Positions 41,119 to 53,390 of a stretch of 64,000 nt of DNA are shown here, piece after piece. This stretch comes from Rhabdophis nuchalis. Its lineage: Eukaryota; Chordata; Lepidosauria; Squamata; Natricidae. The position numbers were made by a program, and so were the translations under genes. Positions within the stretch are counted from its first letter, which is position 1; each line of letters opens with the position of its first letter. The stretch is taken from the NCBI GenBank assembly GCA_039707465.1, contig CM077645.1, positions 162,902,503 to 162,966,502 of the forward strand, in the 5' to 3' direction. The notes beneath the pieces were generated by a model that worked only from the letters and a program-made list of their open reading frames with translations, was not told where the DNA came from and did not search any database.

Positions 41119-41829
41119 TCATTTAATATATACAGTTCTTTTTTTTTCCTCCCAGATGAGTGCTGTTCAGATACCACAGATCAAATAAGAGTGTCCATAC
41201 TAATTCTTGAATTAACAATTTTAAAGAGGAAATGAAATGGCTTTCCTTTTACCCTCATATGCTATCCTATAATTCATCCTGAATAATGTTGTATCCTGAT
41301 TACTATGACTGTTTGAAGGCTTTTGTGCTGATTCAGTTTTGGCTTCACCTCACTGCATACCACAGCAGTTCCAGAAGAATGGAAAAAAAACAGGATCCTT
41401 TGGGTGTTCCACCTTTTTTCAAACTGTGAGAAGAGATTATTTGTGCCTACTCGGCTTATCTTTCATCTTGTTCTTAAACATGTACAGGAATTATTGTTAA
41501 CGCCATAAATTCATTTCAGGTTGTTGTTTTTTTAAAAATTCCCGTGAGTTGGCAAGTTTGGGGCCCAGAAACCAAAAGTCTCAGGATTTTTAGATGAAAA
41601 GTTGTCGTTAGATTCATAAGCTTAATTTTCAAATGTATCCATATTATTTAACTTGACAAATGTTAATATTTTTCATATGTCTCAACTGGGATTAATCGTG
41701 ACCTTGTCCTTTTACCTTTGAACTTATAAAAGATTTCTTTTGAAAGACAATCTGTTTTATGGATGTTTGTAAAACATACAGTTAGAACTCTGTCTGTCTT
41801 AGAAGTAGGCCAAAAATACTTTGGAGTGT
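41119..41829. other. Spacer without recognised feature
   Basis: AT-rich unique sequence. Confidence 0.3.
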
Positions 41830-41837
41830 GTATAGAG

Positions 41838-42034
41838 CAGGGGTCTCAAACTCAATTTACCTGGGGGCCACTGGAGGCAAAGACTGGGTGAGGCTGGGCC
41901 GCATAAAGGATTCCTTATATTAATATTAATACTAATATTAATACTAATATTATACTTTCATATCATGGTGGGGGCCACAAGATACCGTCCTGCGGGCCAC
42001 AATTGGCCCGCAGGCCGCGAGAATAAGACCTCTG
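41838..42034. mobile_element. hAT-type MITE with exact TSD
   Basis: Left end caggggtctcaaac, right end 'agaataagacctctg'. The perfect duplication gtatagag is at 41830-41837 and 42035-42042. A TAATAT-rich core and 'gggccacaattggcccgc' palindrome are in the interior. Confidence 0.85.
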
Positions 42035-42180
42035 GTATAGAGTAACCTCCCTCAAACACTGCAGTCCAAATATGTTGGAATGAATGTCTGGCTGAGGATT
42101 CTGGGAGCTGTAGTTCTCACACTTTATACAACTGGCACCTGGAGGATTTTTAGATGTAGGTGAGCAAAATAAGAATATAG

Positions 42181-42547
42181 ATAGTCCTCGAGTTACAACT
42201 ACAACTGACCCCCAAATTTCTATTGCTAAGTGTGTCATTTGTTAAGTGAACTTTGTCTCATTTTATGACATTTCTGCCGCTATTGTTAAGTGAATCATTG
42301 CAGTTGTTAAGTTAGTGACACAGTTGTTAAGTGAATCTGGCTTCCCCATTCACTTTGCTTGTCAGAAGATCACAAATCTTCACATGATCCCAGGACCCTA
42401 CATAAATGTGACTCAGTTGCCAAGCATTTGAATTTTGATTACATGACCATGGGGATGCTGCAACAGTCATAAGTGTGAAAAATGGTCATATGTCACTTTT
42501 TTTCAGAGCTGTTGTAACTACATGAACTGTTGTAAATCCAGAATTAT
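42181..42547. mobile_element. TA-flanked MITE, CAGGTAGTCCTC family (copy 3)
   Basis: Contains 'tagtcctcgagttacaacta', 'gttaagtgaatcattgcag' and 'gaccatggggatgctgcaac'. Ends near 'ttgtaaatccagaatt'; the termini have diverged. Confidence 0.75.
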
Positions 42548-44427
42548 CTGTTCAAGTAGTTGCTGGGGTTGGCAAAACTGCTGAGATTCCAATTTATGGT
42601 CAGTGTCTTGAAAATACTATCAGTTTTTCAACTTGAAAATACTATCAGTTTTTCAACTTGAAAATACTATCAGTCTTTCAACTTGTACAGGAATGTTCCA
42701 GGGTTTACTGAAAAACTATCATAATTCCTTGGATGGCTAAAAGAGCAATTTCCCTTTGACAGTAAACATCCATGCTTCATCATTTTGATGCCCATTTATC
42801 ATACTGATTCTCTGAAGGACTAAATAGAGGAGACACTGCCACAAACATACAAGAATAGAATTCTATTCTATTCTATTCTATGTGTTTGAAAGCTACATTT
42901 GAGGCTATGAACATGCTGTTTCTCCTGGGACAGAGCTGCAGGATAATCTCCAAGTGTGTTGAAGCTTTGGGGTTCTTTTTCTCTTGGTTGGGATGTGGTG
43001 AGCAGACATTAAAAACAGGAAGATTATTTTGCATCCTGGAGGCCTCATATGCTCCTCCCCGCCCCTTCTCCAAATGAGCTGAGAATTGCAATTTTGAATG
43101 ATGCCTGAATTTATACATGAGCTTATTGGGGTTCTTCATAACCTACAAAAGGACTAGCTTAATATTTACCTTAATATTTCCTCTTAATGGCGGTTCTTGC
43201 ACTCAAAACAAACCCGTGTTATTTTCCTGTTTGAATGATACGGTAGATCAATTCTGGTTTCGGTTTTCTTTTGCTAGTAGAGTAGAAAAAAGCTTCAGCG
43301 TCCATTTTGAGATGAGAATGAGCGCAAGTCTAGCATGTACAAAGCATTTTCATTTCTTATCATCTCTCCTTTTGAGTAAAAAGAAGAAAAGTTCAAAGCA
43401 GGTTCTCGGTGAGTAAAAAAACTGGGAAAAATTAGGGGATAAAGCTAAGATTATATTTAATGCAGATCATAAGGCTTTCCGTTTTCATTAATTCAAGTCA
43501 TCACAGTTTTGGGAGTTGCCACTGCACATAGGCAAAACAGTTTCAACCATTATTTTCTAGCTTGATGCTTTTAGAATCCGAGTTGGGATTACACACAGTT
43601 TTTATAATATTCATATAGTCAGAATCACATGCCATATCCCTACTAAAATATCCTTTTAAATTGGTTTAAAAAGAAATTTACAGGTTCAGCATTAAGCTGG
43701 ATCTCGAATTATTCAAAAAGAAAGAATGAGTGGGACAAGAGTCCCAATTGCCTATTTTCACACAATTTTTTTACTTCTGCACTTTTGGTACCAACGAGGG
43801 ATGTGAACAGAGGAAGCCATCACAATTAGACAAATTGGAGTTGCTCCATACTAAACAGTATCCATTCCCACAGTACTGTGCAGCTTCCCGACTATATCTT
43901 GCTTAGTTATTTAACTCTGAAGCAGGAATATGAAGGTCTGGTTCCAAAATGTGGACACAACCTCTAGATGTCAGTAAAGTAAAACCCAAAAGCTCAAAAT
44001 CCAATATCTTGTTTGTTTGTTTATAATAAATGCATACTAAAATTTGTACACTGCTATGTTGACATGGTTACTTAGTTGCAATTGGATTCCTTTCTGGATT
44101 CCCTTTTTTGTCCTCTAACCTTTCTTAATCTTTTCACTGCTTTTACCACTGTGTTGTGTTTTTCTTAGCAAAGTTTCTACCCTCAAATTCTGTTTGGGAG
44201 AAGCAATTTTCCAATGAACTGGTTTTGTTCAGACCTTCTCCAGATACTTGCTCCTTAAACAAGGAGCAAGTGTGCATGAAAGTAGTCTGCTCCGCCTTTT
44301 TCTTTTCAAAGAGGAAGAGCTTAAAATGGTTGCTAAGTCAAAAGCTAGCTTTTCAAAAAGCGTAACAAGACAACAAGGCAATTTTGGAATTTTAATTTGA
44401 GGTAATTCTCAATAAATAGTAATAGCA
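42548..44427. other. Spacer without recognised gene
   Basis: Three tandem copies of a 30-base unit (about 42609-42683) contain 'tgaaaatactatcagttttt'. A short (TATTC)n run lies at 42858-42880. Frames up to 99 codons show no domain. Confidence 0.4.
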
Positions 44428-44620
44428 AGAGCCCTTAGACTTACATACCTCTTCACAGTGCTCTAGTCCTCTTGAAGTGATTTAGAGTCGGCATGTGGAA
44501 GACCCAACAATCTGGATCTTCATTTTACCGATAAGGCTGAGTAAGGAAAACCAGCTAAGAGTGAGGCCCGAACAAATTGAATTTGGCTCACACACTGCAG
44601 AATCTTCATACTTTTCGCCT
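44428..44620 (-). mobile_element. Sauria SINE, diverged
   Basis: Minus-strand blocks 'gtgaagaggtatgtaagtct', 'aaaatgaagatccagattgt' and a worn head are in Sauria SINE order. Confidence 0.6.
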
Positions 44621-44681
44621 CAGGTTTTGGGAAACAGCTCTAATTTTGGCATAATTTTAATGCCATCCAATTTCCCTAGGG

Positions 44682-44816
44682 CAGGGGTCTGCAAAGTCGG
44701 CTCTTTTAAGACTGGTGGACTTCAACTGCCAGAATTCCCCAGCCAGCTATGCTGGCTGGGGAACTCTGGGAGTTGAAGTCCACCAGTCTTAAAAGAGCCG
44801 ACTTTGCAGACCTCTG
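44682..44816. mobile_element. Palindromic hAT-type MITE (CAGGGGTC family)
   Basis: Arms caggggtctgcaaagtcggc and gccgactttgcagacctctg. Flanks ccctaggg/ccctagga are an 8-bp duplication with one mismatch. It sits just past the proposed SOCS6 polyadenylation site. Confidence 0.88.
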
Positions 44817-44975
44817 CCCTAGGATACTAAGAATCTGCAAAGGTTAAAACTCATTAAATGAATCCATTGTGAAACAGAACAATTTTTCCCACCATCTATG
44901 GGAGGGAGAGGAAGGGCCTAGGCAATCCTTAACATTTCATTAAAATACCACCAAAGATTTTTGTGAATGTTTTTT

Positions 44976-44981
44976 TTTATT
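44976..44981 (-). terminator. SOCS6: Candidate SOCS6 poly(A) signal
   Basis: AATAAA on the minus strand with downstream GT-rich sequence, placed where the repeat-poor region ends. Confidence 0.35.
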
Positions 44982-46552
44982 TACACACTGTATCTAGAAG
45001 CAGATACATAAATTCTTATACAATTCTTTTCAAAAAATGTGCAAGAAATTACTATAATCTTTTTAAACAAACCAAAACACATTTAAAATCAATGGACTTT
45101 GGATAATTCATTCTGTTGTGTGCTTAATACAAATAGTGCACACATTATTGAAACATACAGAAAAGTGTAAACTACAGCAATCTGGATTTTAAGTATTATT
45201 TTAATGGCACTCCACCATCACTATAAACCCCCCTCCCCCAATACACAGTAATACAAAATGTGATAAGAATTTCCCTTCCCACCCCATTATTGGCATAATG
45301 AGTTTGGATCATTTTCCAAATATTTCAAACTTTACAGTATTTTTTTAGGAACTATCCCAACTTTTGTCAACAAATGTTTAATTCACATTTTATAACATTT
45401 TACAATACTAGTGATTGCTGATGTAATAATCTTTTTAGCTTATTAAAAATTTCATTTATGTGGCTGAAGACCATTCCTTACTGGAATTCACAGTCAGTAT
45501 ATTGCTGGTATTTTGGTTTTATTTAACAATTCCAATATTTACATATTAAGAAATGCATTTCTCTGAAAAACAGCATGATTTGTAAAATTCACCAATTAGG
45601 CTTCATAAGGAGATAAGCACCTTGATAAACAATAAAGACACCTGTGGTTTTTTTTTAATCCCATTCTTGGGTTTACAAGATTTTATCTCCAGAACTAAAC
45701 ATTGACCACAGGATGGAGATAAGTAAAGCCCCATTTTAATCCCTTTTTCCAGAAGATCACTTGGGTAAAATTAGAGTATGTGATCATTATACAAAACGTA
45801 TATGGAAAAATATTTCTAAACATCATCTGAATCTCCAGTTCAATCAAACTTCCTTTCTACTCAATGATCTAAGTAGTAAAATAGGGATAGTAGTAAATTA
45901 TCTGAAAATAAATTTACAGATAATAGTAGCCATAACCTGCATTCCCTTTCTCTTGAGCAATCCAATCTAAAAGAAATTGCTTTGTAAAAGGCAAGTACTA
46001 TTTTTGCAGTTACAGATGTTATGGAATATATTGAGATCTTCACTACTTTTAATTCCAATTCTATGATACGTAAGATTTTCCATTGGAAAAATGGAAATTC
46101 CCCACATCAAAGACCTGGATTTAGGTGAAACATCCTTTGAAGTTTATCATGATTCTCTTTACAAACTATGTTACAAAATCCTTGAAATATGAAAACCATT
46201 GTTTTGGCTCTGTTCAATGAATTCCTGTAAGACATTATGTCCAGTGCTGATAATCAGAGAAGGCATGAGTTGCATGTAAAAGCAGTCTTATACTTGGTGT
46301 CTAAGATTTATGGATTAAGTATGTATCTTTGCCTCATGAATAGTCAATAAGAAATATCCCTTTGTGTGGTTTGGGGAAAAACTGAAACAAATAACATTTG
46401 AGACTATGGTGCTCTATTTATAGACCAAATCTAAAGCATTGGCTAATAGATATATATGGAGAAAGAGAAACAGAAGCTTGCTGCTTGTTCATGGACCAAT
46501 GTGCCAGAATTTCTGCCTCACAGATAAGTATATATAACACACATACACTCCC

Positions 46553-46624
<72 letters not shown>
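46553..46624. repeat. (GATA)18 microsatellite (Bkm-type)
   Basis: About 18 pure GATA units inside the proposed SOCS6 3'UTR. GATA repeats are the core of the Bkm satellite first described in snakes. Confidence 0.95.
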
Positions 46625-47914
46625 CAGCTTTTCATCTCTATTGCCTTGCATGTTATTTCTGAAAATTTTTAATTCAAAATTATTTTCTAATTTATTAGAT
46701 AACAGCTAGATAAGATAGACAGATACATCTCAGCAACACTGAAAATATCTGTTGCTTCCAACAGTTTAATTTATTAAAAGATTTGGCTAATTTTTAAAGA
46801 AAGATTCTCTTTAGTTTTCAAGTATTCAATCTGAATTCTTCTACTAAGTGTGCCTGTTGGTTGACTTGGCCATTTATTTCTCTCACAATCTACAGAAATT
46901 GATCACTGTAGACTTTTTTTTTGTTTATTGCAGCTTTTGTTTAAAAAAAAACTTTTTTGATCTTTGAATACAGAGAAATGCAACCAGAAAAGCAACTTTT
47001 GCTATTGCCTTATTTTTATGATTAACTTTGTAACAGAGTGATTATTTCTTATTTTTCTGTTAATCTATTGAAACCTTTTTAAAAAAAAATTATGTTACTA
47101 ATATTTTCCAATTGCATTTATTAACTTAAACTAGGCTAACATGCAGGTTATAGTAATTTCTTTTTAATTAATCAAATTTAGGTTTATATCAATGCTGTCA
47201 GATTGATTTGTTTCTTCTATCAACATTTCAATAGCATAAAACTTTCACAGAATCTAAATTTCTCATTGTGTTACAAGGAATGTTAGGCAACCAGGGTTTC
47301 CCATTTTGACGGTGCCCATTTTCTTATAAACATTTTTTCTTAAAATGTACTCATATAAACATGTAACAGCCTATGTGTTCCCCAACATGAGCTACGTATT
47401 TGCTCAAGTGATGTAATATTTGAGAGAAAAATGCCATTTTGTTGCAACACTTTTTTTAAACAGATATTTTCATGTTCAGGAAATACTGAATAAGGGAGCA
47501 CTCGTTAAAAGAAATGGGCAGAACAGAAAGCAACATGTAATTATGCATGACAAAATATATGTGCTTTCTACAATGATTAAACAAGCAAGACATTTTTGAT
47601 AAAATTTTCAATCAAGTCATTGCAGAATTTTCCATTCTTTTTTTAATCTAATATGCAATATACCACTTATTGACACACACGCAGAGAGAGATACAGCAAA
47701 GATCTTAATTGGCACAATGAAGTTTAGGATGTTCAAAGCAATTATCAATAGCTATTTGTCTTCCTACTTAAAGAGCTGCTGCCCAGAAGACCTAAGTGGA
47801 TTATTTTTCAAGTGTCTTCCAACCTTCTACCTAACCAGCCGCTGCCATAGCCAACCAAAGGAAAAAATAAAGATAGCATTGCCTTTGGTAGGTTGTCTCT
47901 TCATAAGCCTAGAA

Positions 47915-48247
47915 CAGGGGTGTCAAACTCAAGGCCCAGGGGGCCAGATCCAGCCCTTCAGGTGCTTAGATATTACCCATGGAACTACCCTAGAAACAGC
48001 AAAGGACTGACCTCCTGCCACTCTCTGCCAGTAAAAACGAAGGTTGGGGGGAAGTGCCCCCACAAGCTCCGTTTTCACTGACTGAGGGCAGCAGAAGGCT
48101 ATCATGACTGAAAATAGAGCGTGGGGGCCTGTTTTTGCTAGCAGAGTGGTTGGGCCACCACAGACGCCAACATGAGTGACATCAAGCTGGCCACGCCCAC
48201 CCTGACCCCAGAGGTCAAGCACAACCTTGATGAATTTGACATCCCTG
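47915..48247. mobile_element. hAT-type MITE (GTGTCAAACTC family)
   Basis: Left end caggggtgtcaaactc, right end gaatttgacatccctg. Flanks gcctagaa/gcctaaaa are an 8-bp duplication with one mismatch. Inserted in the proposed SOCS6 3'UTR. Its interior has the 'gccagatccagccctt' block. Confidence 0.85.
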
Positions 48248-50340
48248 GCCTAAAAGAACAAAGCAGATCTGCTCCTATTGGTGAACAATTCTTGCTCAGC
48301 CAAATGCAGGTGGCTCAAGGCTCATTCCTGATGTCAGTTTTATTTGTTACCGTTCAGTGAATGAGGGACTAGTGCATGACATTGGCTGTAGCCAGTCTAA
48401 TCTGGCTCTCTGGAAAATGAAGGGCAGACAGAAAGGTTAAGGAGGGTACTGAAGAAAGACCTTCTCATTCACATGGCCGTTTGCTAATGTATGGTGTCTT
48501 TCCTAGTTCTATATAATAAGAAAAACTTGTTTGTTATGTGAGGGCTAGGTATGCAATAAAAGAACGTATTACTGAACTGAAGATGTAAAATGTAGTAAGC
48601 AGGTTCAGTGTCTACCATATAGCTGGAAATAGGATTGGGCTATTAAAAATCTAAATATGGAATTGTAATACCATCTTAGTCCCTCAAATCATTCTTTGTT
48701 AAACACTGGGACTTTAAAAACTTTTTTATCATAATATACATTAGTTACTCCAGAGAACTTTCTTCGTCTACCACTAATTAAACAGTCCTTATTTGACATA
48801 TCTTAGAGACAAGGATTATACTCTAAAATGTACTTTCCTACTGTAGAAAATATTTCCTTTTCTTCATTAGGCAAAACACGGTACCATCATATATCATTGT
48901 GCCTTTTATATATAAAATTTGTAATCTTGCTTGGGAGTAAAAATTAAGAAACAAAAATGAAGATTTTGCATAAATATCAGAATGGCAAAGCCAAGATACA
49001 CACATATATAGAAAAATTTTGCCCAGAATTTAAGAACACCTCTCTTTATATAATTTATTTTTCAAAATCTATTATTCTGTAACTTGGTAAGAGAGCTGTT
49101 TCCCCCTCTATATCCCAGAACAAAAGACACACTTTGTCTCTGATACTCTTAAACATTATGATCTAAAAAATATGTTTTTTTAAAAATAGAAATGTAGCAT
49201 ATTGACTCACACAACCCAAGACGTCAGGCCACTGCAGCACCTTCATAATATTAATTGTATAAATTCATTCAGAAAAATCACAAAACAGGTAGAAGAAGCA
49301 AGAGTGAAATACCTCAAAATAAAGATTTCTCAAATTTTCATCACCCTTTAAATGTTTTAATAATCAGCAAAATATTCAGTATTCAAATGAGAAAAATGCA
49401 AAAAATACCAAAAATGTGAAAGACACATTGCAGTGGCACAAACTAATTTCTGTATCTTTAAAACCACACTCTCAAATTGCATGATTTTATTAAGAAATTT
49501 CAGAATACAGTTTCCTACTTGTTAAGATTTTGGTTCACAGAAACTATTATAAACATAAAAATACTTTGCCTCCACAGTATAATGTTCATCATGGAACAAC
49601 TTGCAGAAATAGTCTTTTGACCACAAATATTTTTAAACAGTTAGGCTCTAATTTCTTTATAAACCTATTGGCATTTTTTTTTCTACAAAAACATACACAA
49701 AACAACACCATCAGACTTAAAGCCTATTGAAGGCAATGGGCCAATTAACATCAACTTTCTCCAATTTTTCATCAAAAGAGGTGAAGGTGTTTGTCAAGAT
49801 TGGATCTAGGCTGTAAAATAGCCTCATTTATAGGGCTTCGAATTCATTGGAAATTTCTCCTATGCAGGCCTCACTAAAGTGAGAGAAAACAATATACTGA
49901 GGCTATGGAAATCTTTTCCTGGCAGATTATCCCATTACAAGTATCCAAAATTGTATGGATTTTCCTTTTTTATTTTCAAATAAGAATTTATTTGAATGAA
50001 AGTGGCAATGCACTTGAATATTTCCTATGGTGACTATTTTGCTATTTGTCACTGTCTTCAATTTTAATACATGCATTCTTATTTTAAGAATAATATTCGG
50101 GGTTAATTTTGGTTCTCTTCACGTGCCAATTAAACTAAATGATAATGATGGTAAATTAATGCTGAACAATAAAAGGAAAGCACATTTAAAACTGAGGCCA
50201 AAGTTAAGTACTTCTTAATCTTATCGTTTTCCATGGGAAAAGATTATCCATGTGGTTACCTTATCCAAGAAAATTAATGGAATTTAAATCACATTAAGAT
50301 GAGCTATTTAAGGTCCAATTGTTGTATTAATTACAGGATA

Positions 50341-50671
50341 CAGGTAGTCCTCAATTTACGACCACAACTGGAATCAGAATTTCTGTTACTAAGCAAGGTT
50401 TTGGTTCCATTCAATGTCATTATCTTTTTTGCAATGGTTATTAAGATAATCACTGCCCATGGTTTTGCTTGTCAAAAGCTAGCTGGGTGGATCACATGAC
50501 CCCTGGATGCTCAAATTGTCGGAAATACATGCCAAGCAACAAAATTTTGATCATGTGACCATGGGGATGCTATGGTGGTCTTAACTTCAAGGACCAGTTG
50601 TAAATCAGGATTTTCAGGGTCATAACTTCAAACAGCTGCTTGACAAATGGTTATAAGTTGAGGACTACCTG
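50341..50671. mobile_element. TA-flanked MITE, CAGGTAGTCCTC family (copy 4)
   Basis: Starts caggtagtcctcaattta and ends agttgaggactacctg, perfect 12-bp inverted ends, with TA immediately outside both. Inside the proposed SOCS6 3'UTR. Confidence 0.88.
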
Positions 50672-51525
50672 TATTTTTAAATTCAATACTACTTCATTTT
50701 TAAAAATTTCTGTTGAGACAAATCTCAGAATTCTGAAATTACCGGAATAGTTTTTTTAAATCAGATTTCTATAATCCCTTCAAACATTTTTACATGTTTT
50801 AAGTATATTTAGCTTTTTGTTTGAATATTATTAATGACTTCCAGTGTCCTTTTTCAAAGGCTACTTTCCAATTTAAAAATGCTTAAGAATGAACAAAAGA
50901 AACAAAGCAACATCTGCAATAATGGAACTGCTTAGGAGAAAGGATGCTTTCAAAATGTGTGATGCATAACTGTATTGGATCACATATTCCCTCCAACCCA
51001 CAGTTATATGTTTTAATTAGATATTAGGGGATCATTTTAAGCATATATCCAAGGTACATCAGTATTATTTTACCCCAAACTTTTCTTTAAATTAAGAACA
51101 AAACAAAAAAAACCAGACTATTTGAAAACAACAAAATATATCCCATCAAGTTTCAATTTTTTACTTATGGTTGAAAACACATGAAATGTGCTTCAAATGC
51201 ATAAAAATCACAGTGGATTAGCAGCAAAGGAAATGGGGAATTTAAGGACAATATTTATCATTCACATTGTGATTATTTTGCACACTGAATGAAAGATAGC
51301 TATTTTACTCTTCTAAAAAATCCTTTGAGATTGTTTAAAAAAAAAGAAAACCCCCAAATATCCATTAAACTCAAAATGCATTTCTTTTCTTTATGCACAA
51401 AAATGAAATTATGGCAGCAAAAAAATCCCTAGTAATAATTAAGTTTGTAAACTGTGTATCAACCACTCTTTTATTTGTTGTTGTTGTTATTCCCAAAGTG
51501 CAAGCTGCAAGTTTCCCATAAGCCT

Positions 51526-53127
51526 TCAGTAGTGCTTTTCTTGTAAATAATCCTTCATTTTGTTTGGCAAAGGCAGTTTCTGAATCAGATCTATTCTGGT
51601 ATACTGGCGTATAACAAAGCGACACAGATACTGCAAGGAACGCACTTGCATGAAACGAGATACTGGATTAGTGAGTCTGACTGGGTAAGTTGTAGATCCT
51701 GGTAATCGAGATCTCGAATAGCAAAATGCACCATTTTCAGAGTCCCTAATCGAGTGTTCAATTAGATCAACTATAGAAGTATGTCCTTCCACATCGGGCT
51801 GTTCATAAAAGCTAAACCTACCATTTGAATGCTCAATTCTAGTATGAAGTGTTTTACCATGAGAACGGAAACTCAGACTTAAAAGGTAGCGGTCGTCAGA
51901 GCTGTCTCGCACAAGAAATGAACCGTCAGGAACATTAGCTAATTTCCCCTCTGCTTCCCATCGTGTGATCGGACCCCAGTACCATCCTTGTTTCGCCAGT
52001 TTTTTAAGTTCCTCTGTGAGACTTGTTACAACCATCGGGCCACTATTTTGTACAGAATCGTAGACTCTTGCAACTCCTGGTGCAGAGTTAGGATCAAAAT
52101 TCAAATGGCAGCGCATACTTTCAGCCACATGGACATCTGTGCCATTCAGGCTGCTAAAGTTCCTTTGGATTTGATTATTCTGTATTGGAGGTAGCAATGG
52201 CGAGAGTGGGGGAACATCATTAACTCTTGGACTTTGCAACATGATTCCTGTTGTACCAATCAATAAACCATTTACTGCTTGGTCAACAAAGATATCCGGA
52301 GCAACTACTACGTCTTGATTCACTGAAACCTCTTCTTCATGAAACGTACTACTACCCATTTGAGAAGAAACCGTTGAAACCTCCATGGGTGAGGAACTAT
52401 CCAGACAGTAACTACGTGATCCTTCCAAAGGATACATTCCCTCATCTAAAGGCACAGTGTACTGAATGTAATCCTGAGGCATAAGTCCAATAACTACAGG
52501 CACGTGTTCATCAATATGAAGATGCAAATCTCCATTCTGAGATTCTGTACTTTTGAATGCACTGTTTTGTTCATGGAACCTGCTGTCTGGCTGCAAGTCA
52601 TGGAAATCTTTGCGTACACCATTCAGTGCAGGGCTTGGGTTTGTTGAGTGGACCAAGGCCTTTACTTTCACTTCCATTTTTATACATGTTTCTTCTGAGT
52701 TTGTTGGCCGAAGGGGCCATGGTGTTGGACTATAGTGGTGGCTTCGGAGAGATGTGGACCGAAGAGGTCTTTGAGCTCTTACATCTTTGAAAGTTATTGG
52801 AGCAGAAGAAGAAGAAAAGGTATCTTCATCAGCAGAGCTCCCTGATGGCGTGCTGCCCTTTCCACCTTTTTGTTTCTGTTTTGCTGAAAGTCGTCTTTTT
52901 AATGTACCCATTAAGCTTTCGCTCTTTGATCTGTTTTTGCCACCTTTCTCATCTTCACCATTCATGTCACAGGTAGCCAAATCTTTACCATAACAGCCTG
53001 AAAACAAGGAGTCATCTTTTCCAAAATCATTTAATGATGGCTGTGCAACCACAACAAAGTCACTGTCATCTTTGCTTTTATTTAAGTTAAAAGATTTACG
53101 AATGGTCTTGAGACTAATTTTCTTCAT
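51526..53127 (-). CDS. SOCS6: Suppressor of cytokine signaling 6
   Basis: Adaptor that brings phosphotyrosine proteins (receptor kinases such as KIT, and IRS proteins) to a Cullin-5/Elongin B/C ubiquitin ligase in the cytoplasm. 533 residues, close to the usual length of about 535. Start chosen at MKKISLK; the in-frame TTG 15 bases upstream is not a start. The long N-terminal half is low in known domains, with a basic SESLMGTLKRRLSAKQKQK patch. The SH2 domain spans about 384-489 with FLVRDSS and phosphotyrosine-binding R407. The SOCS box spans about 490-533, with the Elongin-binding SLQYLCRFVI and the LPLP Cullin-5 box. It ends ...YLQEKHY then TGA. One coding exon, as in other vertebrates, with no break. 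The C-terminal half is essentially invariant as I recall the mammalian protein. Translation may be limited by the two uORFs just upstream. Confidence 0.98.
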   Translation of the reverse strand: MKKISLKTIRKSFNLNKSKDDSDFVVVAQPSLNDFGKDDSLFSGCYGKDLATCDMNGEDEKGGKNRSKSESLMGTLKRRLSAKQKQKGGKGSTPSGSSADEDTFSSSSAPITFKDVRAQRPLRSTSLRSHHYSPTPWPLRPTNSEETCIKMEVKVKALVHSTNPSPALNGVRKDFHDLQPDSRFHEQNSAFKSTESQNGDLHLHIDEHVPVVIGLMPQDYIQYTVPLDEGMYPLEGSRSYCLDSSSPMEVSTVSSQMGSSTFHEEEVSVNQDVVVAPDIFVDQAVNGLLIGTTGIMLQSPRVNDVPPLSPLLPPIQNNQIQRNFSSLNGTDVHVAESMRCHLNFDPNSAPGVARVYDSVQNSGPMVVTSLTEELKKLAKQGWYWGPITRWEAEGKLANVPDGSFLVRDSSDDRYLLSLSFRSHGKTLHTRIEHSNGRFSFYEQPDVEGHTSIVDLIEHSIRDSENGAFCYSRSRLPGSTTYPVRLTNPVSRFMQVRSLQYLCRFVIRQYTRIDLIQKLPLPNKMKDYLQEKHY

Positions 53128-53237
53128 TATGAAATGCAGCAATTCTGGTAGGGATTGTTATTCTTGAGTGTACCAGATCTGTCCCTAAAACGTACGAAGC
53201 CGATGCTTCCACATTGATGCACCTTATCCAGACTCAT
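53127..53237 (-). promoter_or_regulatory. SOCS6 uORF2, overlaps main start as TAATG
   Basis: ATG at 53237-53235, 36 codons, stop TAA at 53129-53127. The last A of the stop is the A of the SOCS6 ATG. The start context is weak (T at -3). This geometry favours termination-reinitiation at SOCS6, or leaky scanning past uORF2. Confidence 0.75.
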
Positions 53238-53257
53238 TAACTTTCAAGACCCATTTC
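53128..53257 (-). other. SOCS6: SOCS6 5'UTR part of coding exon
   Basis: 130 bases between the splice acceptor and the ATG, containing both uORFs and little else. The upstream exon is probably beyond or elsewhere in 53258-64000; no first exon or CpG-island promoter could be identified for it. Confidence 0.65.
53237..53254 (-). promoter_or_regulatory. SOCS6 uORF1, overlaps uORF2 start as TAATG
   Basis: ATG at 53254-53252 in a good context (G at -3, G at +4), five codons (MGLES), stop TAA at 53239-53237. The stop's last A is the first base of the uORF2 start codon. Confidence 0.75.
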
Positions 53258-53280
53258 CTGAAAACAAACAAACAAACAAT
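53258..53280 (-). promoter_or_regulatory. SOCS6: Splice acceptor of SOCS6 5'UTR intron
   Basis: The minus strand reads a (TTTG)n pyrimidine-rich tract ending ttttcag then G. It lies 130 bases before the coding ATG, where vertebrate SOCS6 genes have a 5'UTR intron. Confidence 0.7.
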
Positions 53281-53390
53281 AAATTTCATGCAGGACATGA
53301 TGCGTAAACAAATATGAATAACTTAAATGTAAACTAACAAAATCAGTAAAACAGAGTTAATATCAACATCATTACTGATCAATTATAGGC

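Larger units (their letters stand above)
44960..51525 (-). other. SOCS6: Probable SOCS6 3'UTR
   Basis: From the SOCS6 stop to about 44960 the DNA is AT-rich and unusually poor in LINE/SINE insertions compared with the rest of the window. It contains only two MITEs (47915-48247, 50341-50671) and one GATA repeat. A minus-strand AATAAA at 44976-44981 is followed by a GT-rich stretch ('tttggtggtatttt'). SOCS6 transcripts in other vertebrates have long 3'UTRs. Earlier poly(A) signals also exist (for example near 45520), so shorter forms are possible. Confidence 0.45.

Noticed and set aside
53128..53142. N-terminal extension of SOCS6 by five codons
   Set aside because: The upstream codon is TTG, and the conserved protein begins at MKKISLK.
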